Below, one piece after another: positions 37,684-47,466 of a stretch of 64,000 nt of DNA. Source of the stretch: JAKALD01 sp963817785. GTDB taxonomy: Bacteria > Pseudomonadota > Gammaproteobacteria > Burkholderiales > SG8-39. Below the pieces are notes generated by a model. That model was given only the letters and a program-made list of their open reading frames with translations, ran no database searches and was not told the origin of the DNA. The translations under genes and the position numbers were made by a program. Every line of letters begins with the position of its first letter. The stretch's first letter is position 1. The stretch lies in NCBI GenBank assembly GCA_963817785.1, contig CAWFPL010000003.1, positions 558,001 through 622,000 on the forward strand, given 5' to 3'.

Positions 37684-39573
37684 TCAGCTCGGTGGCGCGC
37701 TCGCGCCTGCGGCGGGGCGCTGCAGCAGCTCGCGGATAAAGCGGCTCGCCGCCGCCAGCACGGCGGCGCGCGCCTGGTGCTGCGGGTAATGGCCGCAGCC
37801 AGGAATGCGCAGTGCTTCAATACGGCCGGGCAGCAAGGCGGCGAGCGCCGCGAGCTGCGCAGCGGAGAAGAACTCGTCGTCTTCTCCCTGGATGGCGAGT
37901 ACGGGACAGCGGACGCGGCCGACATACGGTTCCAGCCCCCAGCCGGTTTCGGCTTCCGCCGCGGTCCACACTTCGACCAGGCGCTCAAACAGCGGCGCCG
38001 TCTTTGCGCCGTGATGGCGCTGCAGGCGCGCCTTGAGGTCGCCATGCTCGAAATCCGCGATCTGCGCGCGGATCGCCGCCAACGTCTTTTCTTCGCGGAA
38101 CAGGTGCGGCGCGAGCGCGATGACGCCCCGCACGACGCCCGGGTGCGCGCCCGCACAGGCGAGCGCGATTGCGGCGCCGTCGGATTGCCCGACCAGGATG
38201 GCGTTGCGTACGCCGGCCTGGGTCAGCACCTCGGGCAGCGAGGCGAGGGCCTCGTGCAGCAGATAGTCGCGCCGGTAAGGCGGCACCAGCGCCTCGGAAT
38301 CGCCCGAGCCCCAGCGGTCATATACCAGCGCCCCGCAGCCGGTCGCCTGCGCCAGGCGCTCCGGTACGTCGCGCCACATGCGGGCGCTGCCGAGTGCGTC
38401 GTGCAGGAAGACGAGGCTCGGCGCCTGATCCGGAGCGGGGCCACGCCAGTGTCCGCGCAGCGCGCGGCCGGCCGCGCGCAGGGTCATCTGCCGCAGGGCG
38501 CGCTCGAGCACCTCGCGGAAATCGGCCGGCGTCAGTGCGACGAGGTCGCACTGCGCGCGCGCAAAAAACGCCTCGACCGCCGCGCCTGCCTGAGTGACGC
38601 TCCGGCCGCGCAGGTCGGCCTCGAGGTCGAACACGGCGCGCGGCGGGGTGACGAAGAAGTCGCCGGTGAGGAGCACCTCGCGGATGCGATCGTGCGCCGG
38701 ACCCTCCAGCCGGACGTCGGCGCGCAGCGTGCCGCCGCGGCGCACCAGCGTCGCCGAAACCAGCGTGTCGTCGCTTTCGGGCGCGTCGACCAGATGCACG
38801 AACTCGTCCGTGCCGAGCTCGCGCTCGTGCAGCCTCAGCGCGAGCGTCTCTTCGAACTCGGTGACCGTTCCCCATTCCGGCCGCAGGCCGAGCCCTTCGC
38901 GAAATCCCTCCAGCAGCGCGCCGTAGATCTCCTCGAGCGGCGGGATCCTTCCCAGCACCTCGCGCACCGTGATCACCCTCCGGCGCGCGTCGTCCAGGTC
39001 GCGCTTGGCGAGCTTCTCTGCCGGGATCTTGAGCACTTCGATCATGCGCGCGGGGTCGAAGTCCACGAGGAGCGTGCCCTGGTAGAACAGCGTCGCGCCG
39101 TCGATGAAGCCTCCGGTGCCGCTGATCTTGCGGCCGTCGACCTCGATGTCGTTTCTCGGCCGGAACTGCGCCGGCACGCCGAGCCGCCTCAACCCCGCGG
39201 CAGCCGCTTCGCAGATGCGCGCCGCTATTTCGGTCAGATCCGCAGTGCCCAGACGGCCCCGTCCGAGTACCAGCTCCCACCCGATCTGGCCTTCGTCGAG
39301 ATACAGACCTCCTCCGCCGGTGATGCGGCGTCCGACCTCGATCCCCGAGCGCTGACAATAGTCCAGCCGCACCTCGTGGCTGAGGATCTGGTGCAGGCCG
39401 ACGAGCGCTGCAGGACGAAAGCGTAGGAATCGGATCGTGTCCGGGATGCGTCCCGCGTTGCGGGCCTCGATCAGCGCTTGATCGAGGGCGACGTTGAACC
39501 GGCCGCCGCGAATGCCGGTGTCGATGACGCGGTCGGCATCAGGCGCCTTGACGTGCGAAGTGGGGGAAATCAT
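37684..39573 (-). CDS. Lipoate-protein ligase A fused to an alpha/beta hydrolase
   Basis: A 629-residue fusion. Residues 1-250 are a BPL/LplA ligase domain: GRRITGGGG at 81-89, RPRNDIEVDG before GRKISGTGG with the expected catalytic Lys149, and YQGTLLVDFD at 164-173. Residues about 262-370 resemble the LplA C-terminal accessory domain. Residues about 385-615 are an alpha/beta hydrolase with the oxyanion strand VFLHDALGS, nucleophile Ser464 in GQSDG, acid near Asp565 and His595 in GCGHYP. Both halves look catalytically complete. LplA normally ends near residue 340, so the hydrolase is an addition. The likely role is attachment plus removal or editing of an acyl group on a lipoyl-type carrier, which is an inference. 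Confidence 0.85.
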   Translation of the reverse strand: MISPTSHVKAPDADRVIDTGIRGGRFNVALDQALIEARNAGRIPDTIRFLRFRPAALVGLHQILSHEVRLDYCQRSGIEVGRRITGGGGLYLDEGQIGWELVLGRGRLGTADLTEIAARICEAAAAGLRRLGVPAQFRPRNDIEVDGRKISGTGGFIDGATLFYQGTLLVDFDPARMIEVLKIPAEKLAKRDLDDARRRVITVREVLGRIPPLEEIYGALLEGFREGLGLRPEWGTVTEFEETLALRLHERELGTDEFVHLVDAPESDDTLVSATLVRRGGTLRADVRLEGPAHDRIREVLLTGDFFVTPPRAVFDLEADLRGRSVTQAGAAVEAFFARAQCDLVALTPADFREVLERALRQMTLRAAGRALRGHWRGPAPDQAPSLVFLHDALGSARMWRDVPERLAQATGCGALVYDRWGSGDSEALVPPYRRDYLLHEALASLPEVLTQAGVRNAILVGQSDGAAIALACAGAHPGVVRGVIALAPHLFREEKTLAAIRAQIADFEHGDLKARLQRHHGAKTAPLFERLVEVWTAAEAETGWGLEPYVGRVRCPVLAIQGEDDEFFSAAQLAALAALLPGRIEALRIPGCGHYPQHQARAAVLAAASRFIRELLQRPAAGASAPPS

Positions 39574-39680
39574 CTCCGGACCTCGTCGAATTTTATCTTA
39601 AGGACCGATGTGCGAAGTATCCGGCGGGTACGTGCCCGAGCGCACGCGGCCGTGCACGAGGCGATTTCACTGATTCAAAC

Positions 39681-39686
39681 TACAAT
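39681..39686 (+). promoter_or_regulatory. Possible -10 element for the EAL-domain gene
   Basis: TACAAT lies 26 bp before the ATG at 39713. No good -35 is visible. Confidence 0.3.
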
Positions 39687-39712
39687 GCAGGAACACGGGG
39701 GCATGATGCGGC

Positions 39713-40555
39713 ATGGCGCAAAACACACCGATTGACACCAGCGCCGGAGGCCAGGCGCAGTTCCTCGACGAGATGGACCCTCAGCTCTCGGGCTGGGCGG
39801 ATCCCAAGGCCCGGTTGTACGAGGCCCTGACCCGGAATGAACTCGTGTTGTACTGCCAGCCGGTCCTCGATCTGCAAGGCGGGGCGCGGTTTCCCATGGC
39901 GGAGGTGCTGGTCCGGCTGCGCGAAGAGGAAGCGGCGCTGCTTCCCCCGGGCGACTTCTTCCCCGTGTTCGAGCATTACCGCATGCTGCCGGACCTCGAT
40001 CGCTGGGTGGTCACTCACGTCGTCACGCGGCTCGCGCAGGGCTCGCGCATCCCGCGCCTCGTTATTAACGTGTCCAGCCAGTCGCTCGAAGACGCGGGGT
40101 TCGCGAAATTCATCGCGGACGCGCTGGTCGCGGCGGCGGTACCGGCCACGAGCCTGGTGTTCGAGATCGCCGAGTCCGATGTGCTTTACCGCCTCGAGCA
40201 CGCGGTGCGCTTCGCCGCCGCGGTGAAGGCGATCGGCTGTGCGGTATCGATCGACGGCTTCGGCGGCCGGGCAGTGTCGTTCGCGCCACTGAAGGTGCTG
40301 CGCTCGGATTTTCTCAAGGTGGATGGCTCGATCGTGCGCAACATCTTGCGCAGCTCGGTGGCGCTCAGCAAGCTGGGCGCAATCCTGCGCGTGGGGGAGA
40401 CCATCGGGCTCAGTATCGTCGCCGAGTGCGTCGAGGACCAGGACATCCTTGTCCGACTGAGGGCGCTGGGCGTGCACTACGCACAGGGGTTCGGCATCTA
40501 CGAGCCGCGGCAGATGGACGCGCTGCTGGGCACCCCGGCTGCGGCGCAGCCCTGA
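39713..40555 (+). CDS. EAL-domain protein with degenerate catalytic motif
   Basis: A 280-residue stand-alone EAL domain (about residues 32-270) with no sensor or GGDEF domain. Recognisable elements are AEVLVRL in place of the EALxR signature, VINVSSQSL (metal Asn), FEIAESD, FLKVD (Lys) and AECVE. The DDFGTG loop reads IDGFGGRA, so the second metal-binding Asp is Gly. Phosphodiesterase activity on cyclic di-GMP is therefore doubtful and a binding or scaffold role is possible. It is cytoplasmic, divergent from the ligase-hydrolase operon and 37 bp upstream of the next gene. Confidence 0.85.
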   Translation: MAQNTPIDTSAGGQAQFLDEMDPQLSGWADPKARLYEALTRNELVLYCQPVLDLQGGARFPMAEVLVRLREEEAALLPPGDFFPVFEHYRMLPDLDRWVVTHVVTRLAQGSRIPRLVINVSSQSLEDAGFAKFIADALVAAAVPATSLVFEIAESDVLYRLEHAVRFAAAVKAIGCAVSIDGFGGRAVSFAPLKVLRSDFLKVDGSIVRNILRSSVALSKLGAILRVGETIGLSIVAECVEDQDILVRLRALGVHYAQGFGIYEPRQMDALLGTPAAAQP

Positions 40556-40592
40556 CCGGAACGCTGCGTCGCTGGCATGGGAGCGCTCGTTG

Positions 40593-41171
40593 ATGGACGA
40601 ATCGGCGCACAAGAGCCTCGACAAATGGCCGAACGTGCCGCACGTGTATGGCTGGCTCGCGTTGGATGCGCGCGGCCACTGGCTGTTGCGCAACCCGGCT
40701 AGCGGAGCCTTTGAGCGGATTGCGAACACGGCGCTGCGCGCGTACATCGCGCGCAATTACGAAGCCGACGCACGCGGCGCTTGGTACTTTCAGAACGGGC
40801 CGCAGAGGGTCTTCGTGCGGCTCGAGCGCACCCCGCTCGTATTCAGGCTCGAGTCCGCCAGCCTCGTCGACCACTGTGGCCGCTCTGCGGGGATATTGCG
40901 CGGCGCATGGCTGGACGAGTACGGTGCATTGTTGATTGCGGGCGAGCGCGGCGCCGGCGTGCTCGACGACCGCGATCTCGGCGCGGCATGCGGCTACATC
41001 GTCGACCACCACGGCGCTCCGCTCGAAGAGGGGCCGCTGACCGCGCTGCTCGCGGGCGACCGGCGGTTCACGGCATACCTGGCGTGCGGCGGCGCGCGGC
41101 TTGCGCTGGAGCGCATCAACGGCGCGGCGCTCGCGGCGCGCTTCGGTTTCATTCCGGAGCCGAGTCCCTAA
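40593..41171 (+). CDS. Conserved-looking protein of unknown function
   Basis: A 192-residue soluble protein that I place in an uncharacterised betaproteobacterial family (KWPNVPHVYGWLALDARGHW near residues 11-30), without a secure family number. The N-terminal half repeats strand-like blocks: IARNYEADARGAWYFQNGPQ, then LVFRLES. The C-terminal half ends in RINGAALAARFGFIPEP. No cofactor motif, signal or helix-turn-helix is seen. The start is ATG at 40593; a TTG one codon earlier is possible. It may be co-transcribed with the EAL gene. Confidence 0.8.
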   Translation: MDESAHKSLDKWPNVPHVYGWLALDARGHWLLRNPASGAFERIANTALRAYIARNYEADARGAWYFQNGPQRVFVRLERTPLVFRLESASLVDHCGRSAGILRGAWLDEYGALLIAGERGAGVLDDRDLGAACGYIVDHHGAPLEEGPLTALLAGDRRFTAYLACGGARLALERINGAALAARFGFIPEPSP

Positions 41172-41380
41172 CCTTGCGCCGCGCAGTGCGGCCGAGGCAG
41201 CCTCCGGTCCCCTCGGGCGGCTCCGGGCATCACGGACGGCAGGTACGCGGGCAGGAATTTCCCGCGCAAGGGGCAGTCCGCGCGTGGACGCTGCCTGGTG
41301 GAAGCAGCGCGTGTCGGCCCGGAGCTCGCGCGACGCTGACATGAGGTCGAAAAGCCATACCGCCCGGTCTCGGTTAAGCC
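41172..41380. other. Non-coding gap upstream of the rpsL promoter
   Basis: The full gap to rpsL is 316 bp. This first part holds no ORF that looks coding, no T-rich hairpin and no tRNA. It is GC-rich and unremarkable apart from ending at the rpsL promoter. Confidence 0.5.
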
Positions 41381-41410
41381 TTGACGCTTCGTCAAAAACT
41401 CCTTTATAAT
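41381..41410 (+). promoter_or_regulatory. Sigma70-like promoter of the str operon
   Basis: TTGACG at 41381-41386 and a perfect TATAAT at 41405-41410, 18 bp apart, lie about 78 bp upstream of the rpsL ATG. This is the strongest promoter match in the window and predicts a start of transcription near 41417. Confidence 0.85.
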
Positions 41411-41431
41411 CCGGCCTCTTTTTTTGCTCCT

Positions 41432-41463
41432 GGGCGGCTACGGGTCGATCCGTGTGGCCGCCC
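41432..41463 (+). promoter_or_regulatory. Leader hairpin of rpsL mRNA
   Basis: GGGCGGC (41432-41438) pairs with GCCGCCC (41457-41463), with an inner ACGG/CCGT stem at 41440-41453. It lies in the predicted 5' leader, 24 bp before the rpsL ATG. It could serve autoregulation by a ribosomal protein, but this is not demonstrated. Confidence 0.5.
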
Positions 41464-41487
41464 GGTTCGTTTCTGGAAACGGGAAAC

Positions 41488-41865
41488 ATGCCTACTGTCA
41501 ACCAGTTAGTGAACCACGGTCGCGTGGCGAGGCGGCCCAAATCGAAGGTCCCCGCACTCGCCGGCTCGCCGCAAAAGCGTGGGGTCTGCACGCGGGTTTA
41601 CACGACGACCCCGAAAAAGCCGAATTCGGCGCTGCGCAAGGTCGCCAAGGTGCGCCTCACGAACGGCTTCGAGGTGATCGGCTACATCGGCGGCGAGGGC
41701 CACAACCTCCAGGAACACTCGGTGGTACTCATTCGCGGCGGTCGCGTGAAGGACCTGCCGGGGGTGCGTTACCACGTCGTACGCGGCTCGCTCGACACAC
41801 AGGGCGTGAAAGACCGCAAGCAGGGGCGCTCGAAGTACGGTGCCAAGCGCGCCAAGGCCGCCTAA
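41488..41865 (+). CDS. rpsL: 30S ribosomal protein S12
   Basis: A 125-residue decoding-centre protein, first gene of the str operon. MPTVNQLVNHGR, TPKKPNSALRKVAKVRLTNG (with the streptomycin-site Lys) and GVRYHVVRGSLD are all present, and the length is typical. The start is ATG at 41488; the GTG at 41452 adds an unconserved leader. Confidence 0.97.
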   Translation: MPTVNQLVNHGRVARRPKSKVPALAGSPQKRGVCTRVYTTTPKKPNSALRKVAKVRLTNGFEVIGYIGGEGHNLQEHSVVLIRGGRVKDLPGVRYHVVRGSLDTQGVKDRKQGRSKYGAKRAKAA

Positions 41866-41888
41866 CCGCGAATCTGTAGAGGACGCAT

Positions 41889-42359
41889 ATGCCCCGTCGC
41901 AGAGAAGTCCCGAAGCGAGAGATCCTTCCGGACCCGAAGTTCCACAGCGCCGACGTGTCGAAATTCGTCACGGTGATCATGCAACGCGGCAAGAAGTCGA
42001 CCGCCGAGCGCATCGTGTACGGCGCCTTCGACGTGATCAAGTCGAAGGCCGGCAAGGACCCGGTGGAGGTATTCACTCAGGCGGTGCAGAACGTCAAGCC
42101 GGTGGTCGAAGTGAAGAGCCGTCGGGTCGGCGGTGCGAACTACCAGGTACCCGTGGAAGTCCGGCCGGTGCGCCGCATTGCGCTCGCCATGCGCTGGATC
42201 CGCGAGGCGGCGCAGAAGCGCGGCGAGAAGTCGATGACCGTGCGCCTCGCCGGCGAGCTGCAGGAGGCCGCCGAGGGCCGCGGTGGCGCGATGAAAAAGC
42301 GCGAGGAAGTCCACCGCATGGCGGAAGCGAACAAGGCGTTCTCGCACTACAGGTTCTGA
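41889..42359 (+). CDS. rpsG: 30S ribosomal protein S7
   Basis: A 156-residue 16S rRNA-binding protein that nucleates the 30S head. MPRRREVPKREILPDPK and the conserved GGANYQVPVEVRPVRR near residue 80 are visible. Spacing from rpsL is 23 bp. Confidence 0.97.
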   Translation: MPRRREVPKREILPDPKFHSADVSKFVTVIMQRGKKSTAERIVYGAFDVIKSKAGKDPVEVFTQAVQNVKPVVEVKSRRVGGANYQVPVEVRPVRRIALAMRWIREAAQKRGEKSMTVRLAGELQEAAEGRGGAMKKREEVHRMAEANKAFSHYRF

Positions 42360-42427
42360 GCACTGAATTTTTCGGACTGAGCCCCCAAATAAAACGGGCT
42401 CTGAGCGACACAAGGACGGGTATAACC

Positions 42428-44521
42428 GTGGCACGCAAGATTCCAATCGAGCGCTATCGCAACATCGGCATCAGCGCGCACATCGACGCGGGCAAGACCA
42501 CGACCACGGAGCGCATCCTGTTCTACACCGGCGTGTCCCACAAGATGGGCGAGGTGCACGACGGCACCGCAGTCATGGACTGGATGGAGCAGGAGCAGGA
42601 ACGCGGCATCACGATCACGTCCGCGGCGACCACCTGCTTCTGGAAGGGGATGGACCAGTCTTACCCCGAGCACCGCATCAACATCATCGACACCCCGGGG
42701 CACGTAGACTTCACCATCGAGGTCGAGCGCTCGATGCGTGTCCTCGACGGCGCCTGCATGGTGTACGACGCGGTCGCCGGCGTGCAGCCGCAGTCCGAAA
42801 CCGTGTGGCGGCAAGCGAATAAGTACCGCGTGCCACGGCTCGCGTTCATCAACAAGATGGACCGGGTTGGCGCCAACTTCTTCAAGTCCTACGACCACAT
42901 CAAGAACCGCCTCAAGGGCAACCCCGTCCCGATCCAGCTCCCGATCGGCGCCGAGGACAAGTTCGCCGGGGTGGTGGACCTGGCGACCATGCAGGCGATC
43001 TACTGGGACGACGCCTCCCAGGGCATGAAGTTCGAGAGGAAAGCGATCCCCGCCGAGCTCGCCGCCGAGTCGAAGGTATGGCACGACAAGATGGTCGAGG
43101 CCGCGGCTGAGGCGAACGAGGAGCTGATGAACAAGTACCTCGAGTCCAACGATCTGTCGGTCGAGGAGATCAAGAAGGGCATCCGCATCCGCACCATCAA
43201 CAACGAGATCGTGCCGATGCTGTGCGGTACCGCGTTCAAGAACAAGGGCGTGCAGGCGATGCTGGACGCGGTTATCGACTACCTGCCCTCGCCGCTCGAC
43301 ATCCCGCCGGTCAAGGGCGAGAACGAGAAGGGCGAGCCGGATTTCCGCAAGCCGGCGGACGAGGAGCCGTTCGCCGCGCTCGCGTTCAAGATTATGACCG
43401 ACCCGTTCGTCGGCCAGCTTTCGTTCATCCGCGTCTACTCCGGCGTGCTGTCCTCGGGTGACACCGTTTTTACCTCGATGCGCGGCAGGAAGGAGCGCAT
43501 CGGGCGCCTGCTGCAGATGCACGCCAACGAGCGCGAAGAGATCAAGGAAGTGCGCGCTGGTGACATAGCGGCCGTGGTCGGTCTGAAGGACGTGGTTACG
43601 GGCGAGACCATCTGCGACGTCAAGAAGGTCATCACGCTGGAGAAGATGGAGTTCCCGGATCCGGTGATTTCGCAGGCCGTGGAGCCCAAGACCAAAGCCG
43701 ACCAGGAGAAGATGGGGGTCGCGCTCGGGCGCCTGGCGCAGGAAGACCCGTCGTTCCGCGTACGCACGGACGAGGAATCCGGCCAAACCATCATCTCCGG
43801 CATGGGCGAGCTGCACCTGGAAATCCTGGTCGACCGCATGAAGCGCGAGTTCGGTGTGGAGGCCTCCGTCGGCAAGCCGCAGGTGGCCTACCGCGAGACG
43901 TTTAAGAAATCGCTCGAGTCCGAAGGCAAGTTCATCAAGCAGTCGGGCGGCCGCGGCCAGTACGGCCACGTTTGGCTCAAGCTCGACCCGCAGCCGGGCG
44001 GCAAGGGCTTCGAGTTTGTCGACGCGATCAAGGGTGGTTCGGTTCCGCGTGAGTTCATTCCGGCGGTGCAGAAAGGCGTCGACGAGGCACTGCGCGACGG
44101 CGTGCTCGCCGGCTATCCGGTGGTGGACGTCAAGGTCACGCTTTTCGACGGCTCGTACCACGAGGTGGACTCGAACGAGAACGCGTTCAAGATGGCCGCC
44201 ATCTTCGCGTTCAAGGACGGCATGCGCTCCGCGACGCCGGTCCTGCTCGAGCCGATCATGGCGGTCGAGGTCGAGACGCCGGAAGAGAAAATGGGTGACG
44301 TGATGGGCGACCTGTCGTCGCGCCGTGGCGTGATCCAGGGCATGGAAGATCTACCAAGCGGCAAGGCGATCAAGGCCGAGGTGCCCTTGGGCGAGATGTT
44401 CGGCTACTCGACGACGCTGCGCTCGCTGACTCAGGGCCGCGCGACGTACACGATGGAGTTCAAGCATTACGCCGAGGCGCCGCGCAGCGTCGCGGAAGCA
44501 GTGATCAGCAGCAAGAAGTAA
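42428..44521 (+). CDS. fusA: Elongation factor G
   Basis: A 697-residue translocation GTPase of normal length. G1 is AHIDAGKTT, followed by DTPGHVDF (G3) and NKMDRVGA (G4). Domains II-V follow, with GRGQYGHVWL in domain IV. The start is GTG at 42428 (MARKIPIERY), 68 bp after rpsG; upstream in-frame reading overlaps rpsG and is not coding. Confidence 0.97.
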   Translation: MARKIPIERYRNIGISAHIDAGKTTTTERILFYTGVSHKMGEVHDGTAVMDWMEQEQERGITITSAATTCFWKGMDQSYPEHRINIIDTPGHVDFTIEVERSMRVLDGACMVYDAVAGVQPQSETVWRQANKYRVPRLAFINKMDRVGANFFKSYDHIKNRLKGNPVPIQLPIGAEDKFAGVVDLATMQAIYWDDASQGMKFERKAIPAELAAESKVWHDKMVEAAAEANEELMNKYLESNDLSVEEIKKGIRIRTINNEIVPMLCGTAFKNKGVQAMLDAVIDYLPSPLDIPPVKGENEKGEPDFRKPADEEPFAALAFKIMTDPFVGQLSFIRVYSGVLSSGDTVFTSMRGRKERIGRLLQMHANEREEIKEVRAGDIAAVVGLKDVVTGETICDVKKVITLEKMEFPDPVISQAVEPKTKADQEKMGVALGRLAQEDPSFRVRTDEESGQTIISGMGELHLEILVDRMKREFGVEASVGKPQVAYRETFKKSLESEGKFIKQSGGRGQYGHVWLKLDPQPGGKGFEFVDAIKGGSVPREFIPAVQKGVDEALRDGVLAGYPVVDVKVTLFDGSYHEVDSNENAFKMAAIFAFKDGMRSATPVLLEPIMAVEVETPEEKMGDVMGDLSSRRGVIQGMEDLPSGKAIKAEVPLGEMFGYSTTLRSLTQGRATYTMEFKHYAEAPRSVAEAVISSKK

Positions 44522-44540
44522 CTCAGAACAAGGAAGCGTC

Positions 44541-45731
<1,191 letters not shown>

Positions 45732-45736
45732 CGGAC

Positions 45737-46048
45737 ATGGAAAGCCAACGCATCAGGATCCGCCTCAAGGCGTACGACTACCGCCTGATCGACCAGTCGG
45801 CGCTCGAAATCGTGGACACGGCCAAGCGTACCGGTGCGGTCGTGCGCGGCCCGGTGCCGCTGCCGACCCGCAAGCAGCGCTTCGACCTGCTGCGCTCGCC
45901 TCATGTGAACAAAACCTCGCGCGACCAGCTCGAGATTCGCACTCACCTGAGGCTGATGGACATCATTGATCCGACCGACAAGACGGTGGATGCGCTGATG
46001 AAGCTGGATCTTCCGGCTGGAGTGGACGTAGAGATCAAAGTGAAGTGA
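45737..46048 (+). CDS. rpsJ: 30S ribosomal protein S10
   Basis: A 103-residue protein of the 30S head, also the NusE antitermination factor. It has RIRLKAYDYRLIDQSALEIV and GPVPLPTRKQRF. The ATG at 45737 lies 5 bp after the tuf stop, so it belongs to the str transcript. Confidence 0.96.
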   Translation: MESQRIRIRLKAYDYRLIDQSALEIVDTAKRTGAVVRGPVPLPTRKQRFDLLRSPHVNKTSRDQLEIRTHLRLMDIIDPTDKTVDALMKLDLPAGVDVEIKVK

Positions 46049-46199
46049 CGTTTCTTTGCCGGCGACTTTTTTGCCGGCACGTGGGATATCCCGGGTTTGC
46101 CCCGGGCGTTGATTAACAAAGCCGGCCAATTGCAGCCGGCGCCTCAAGGGGTGCAGCGAGTCGCAAGGCTCTCGCCCCCGGAACTGGACGAGGTCAACA
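46049..46199 (+). promoter_or_regulatory. Structured intergenic leader before rplC
   Basis: This 151-bp gap has several possible stems: CCCGGG at 46090-46095 with 46101-46106, and GCCGGC at 46121-46126 with 46135-46140. In enterobacteria the S10 operon leader is controlled by L4, but it lies before rpsJ. This gap may play a comparable role. No clear promoter was seen. Confidence 0.4.
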
Positions 46200-46838
46200 A
46201 TGACGATTGGACTAGTCGGCCGCAAGGTCGGCATGACGCGCATTTTCACCGACGATGGCGACACGCTGCCGGTGACCGTGCTCGACGTGTCCGACAACCG
46301 GGTGACGCAGATAAAGACGCCGGAGAAGGACGGCTACGCCGCCGTCCAGGTGGCGTTCGGCAAGCGGCGCGCGAGCCGAGTGAGCAAGCCGCTCGCGGGC
46401 CATCTCGCCAAGGCCGCCGTCGAGGCGGGCCATACGCTGCGGGAGTTTCGTGCTGCGCCCAGCGAGCTTGCGGAGCTGAAGGTCGGCGGCAAGATTGGCG
46501 TCGAGCTGTTCAAGGTGGGGCAGAAGGTGGACGTGTCCGGAGTGACCATCGGCAAGGGCTTCGCCGGTGTGATCAAGCGCCACCACTTCTCCTCGAACCG
46601 CGCCAGCCACGGCAACTCGCTTTCCCACAACAAGCCGGGCTCGACCGGTCAAGCGCAGGACCCGGGCCGCGTGTTCCCGGGAAAGCGCATGGCCGGTCAC
46701 CTGGGCGCTGCGCGCCGCACCGTCCAGAACCTCGTGGTGGTCCGCATCGATGCCGAGCGCCAGCTACTGCTGCTCAGGGGTGCGGTGCCCGGCTCCAAAG
46801 GGCGGGACGTGATTGTGCGTCCGGCGGTGAAGGCCTGA
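46200..46838 (+). CDS. rplC: 50S ribosomal protein L3
   Basis: A 212-residue 23S rRNA-binding protein. GLVGRKVGMTRIF opens it, and the long central loop has GNSLSHNKPGSTGQ and FPGKRMAGHLG. The start is ATG at 46200, preceded by GAGG. Normal length. Confidence 0.97.
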   Translation: MTIGLVGRKVGMTRIFTDDGDTLPVTVLDVSDNRVTQIKTPEKDGYAAVQVAFGKRRASRVSKPLAGHLAKAAVEAGHTLREFRAAPSELAELKVGGKIGVELFKVGQKVDVSGVTIGKGFAGVIKRHHFSSNRASHGNSLSHNKPGSTGQAQDPGRVFPGKRMAGHLGAARRTVQNLVVVRIDAERQLLLLRGAVPGSKGRDVIVRPAVKA

Positions 46839-46848
46839 CGGGGGCGCC

Positions 46849-47466
46849 ATGGAGCTGAAGCTGATCAACGACAAGGGTGCCGCAAGCACCTTCGATGCAC
46901 CCGATGCACTGTTCGGGCGTGACTTCAACGAGTCGCTGGTGCACCAGATCGTGATTGCCTACCAGGCGAACGCGCGCGTCGGCTCGCGCGCCCAGAAGGA
47001 TCGCGGCGAGGTGAAGCACTCGACCCGCAAGCCTTGGCGGCAGAAGGGCACCGGCCGGGCGCGCGCAGGGATGACTTCGAGCCCGCTATGGCGCGGCGGC
47101 GGCAAGACCTTCCCGAGCTCCCCGGACGAGAACTTCACGCACAAGGTCAATCGCAAGATGTACCGCGCCGGCATGGCGTCGATTCTGTCGCAGCTGGCGC
47201 GCGAAGACCGTATTCGCGTGGTCGAAGACTTTACTCTGGATGCACCGAAGACCAAGCTTCTCGCGCAGAAGGTCAAGTCGATGGGCTTCGAGGGCGTTCT
47301 GGTGATCACCGACGAGCTCGATCAGAACTTAGTGCTTTCGTCGCGCAACCTGCCGCACGTTGGGGTGATCACCGCCCGCGAAGCGGACCCGGTGTCGCTG
47401 ATCCGCTACCCGAACATCGTGCTCACGAAGAAGGCGGTCGCCAAGCTCGAGGAGATGCTCAAATGA
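46849..47466 (+). CDS. rplD: 50S ribosomal protein L4
   Basis: A 205-residue protein that lines the exit tunnel. The extended loop has KPWRQKGTGRARAGM and SPLWRGGGKTFPSSP. Starts 10 bp after rplC and overlaps rplW by 4 bp. In enterobacteria L4 represses its own operon; here the target would be the structured leader, which is unproven. Confidence 0.97.
   Translation: MELKLINDKGAASTFDAPDALFGRDFNESLVHQIVIAYQANARVGSRAQKDRGEVKHSTRKPWRQKGTGRARAGMTSSPLWRGGGKTFPSSPDENFTHKVNRKMYRAGMASILSQLAREDRIRVVEDFTLDAPKTKLLAQKVKSMGFEGVLVITDELDQNLVLSSRNLPHVGVITAREADPVSLIRYPNIVLTKKAVAKLEEMLK

Noticed and set aside
37189..39426. 745-codon frame antisense to the ligase-hydrolase and MaoC genes
   Set aside because: Both minus-strand genes have clear catalytic motifs; the plus-strand frame is a composition artefact.
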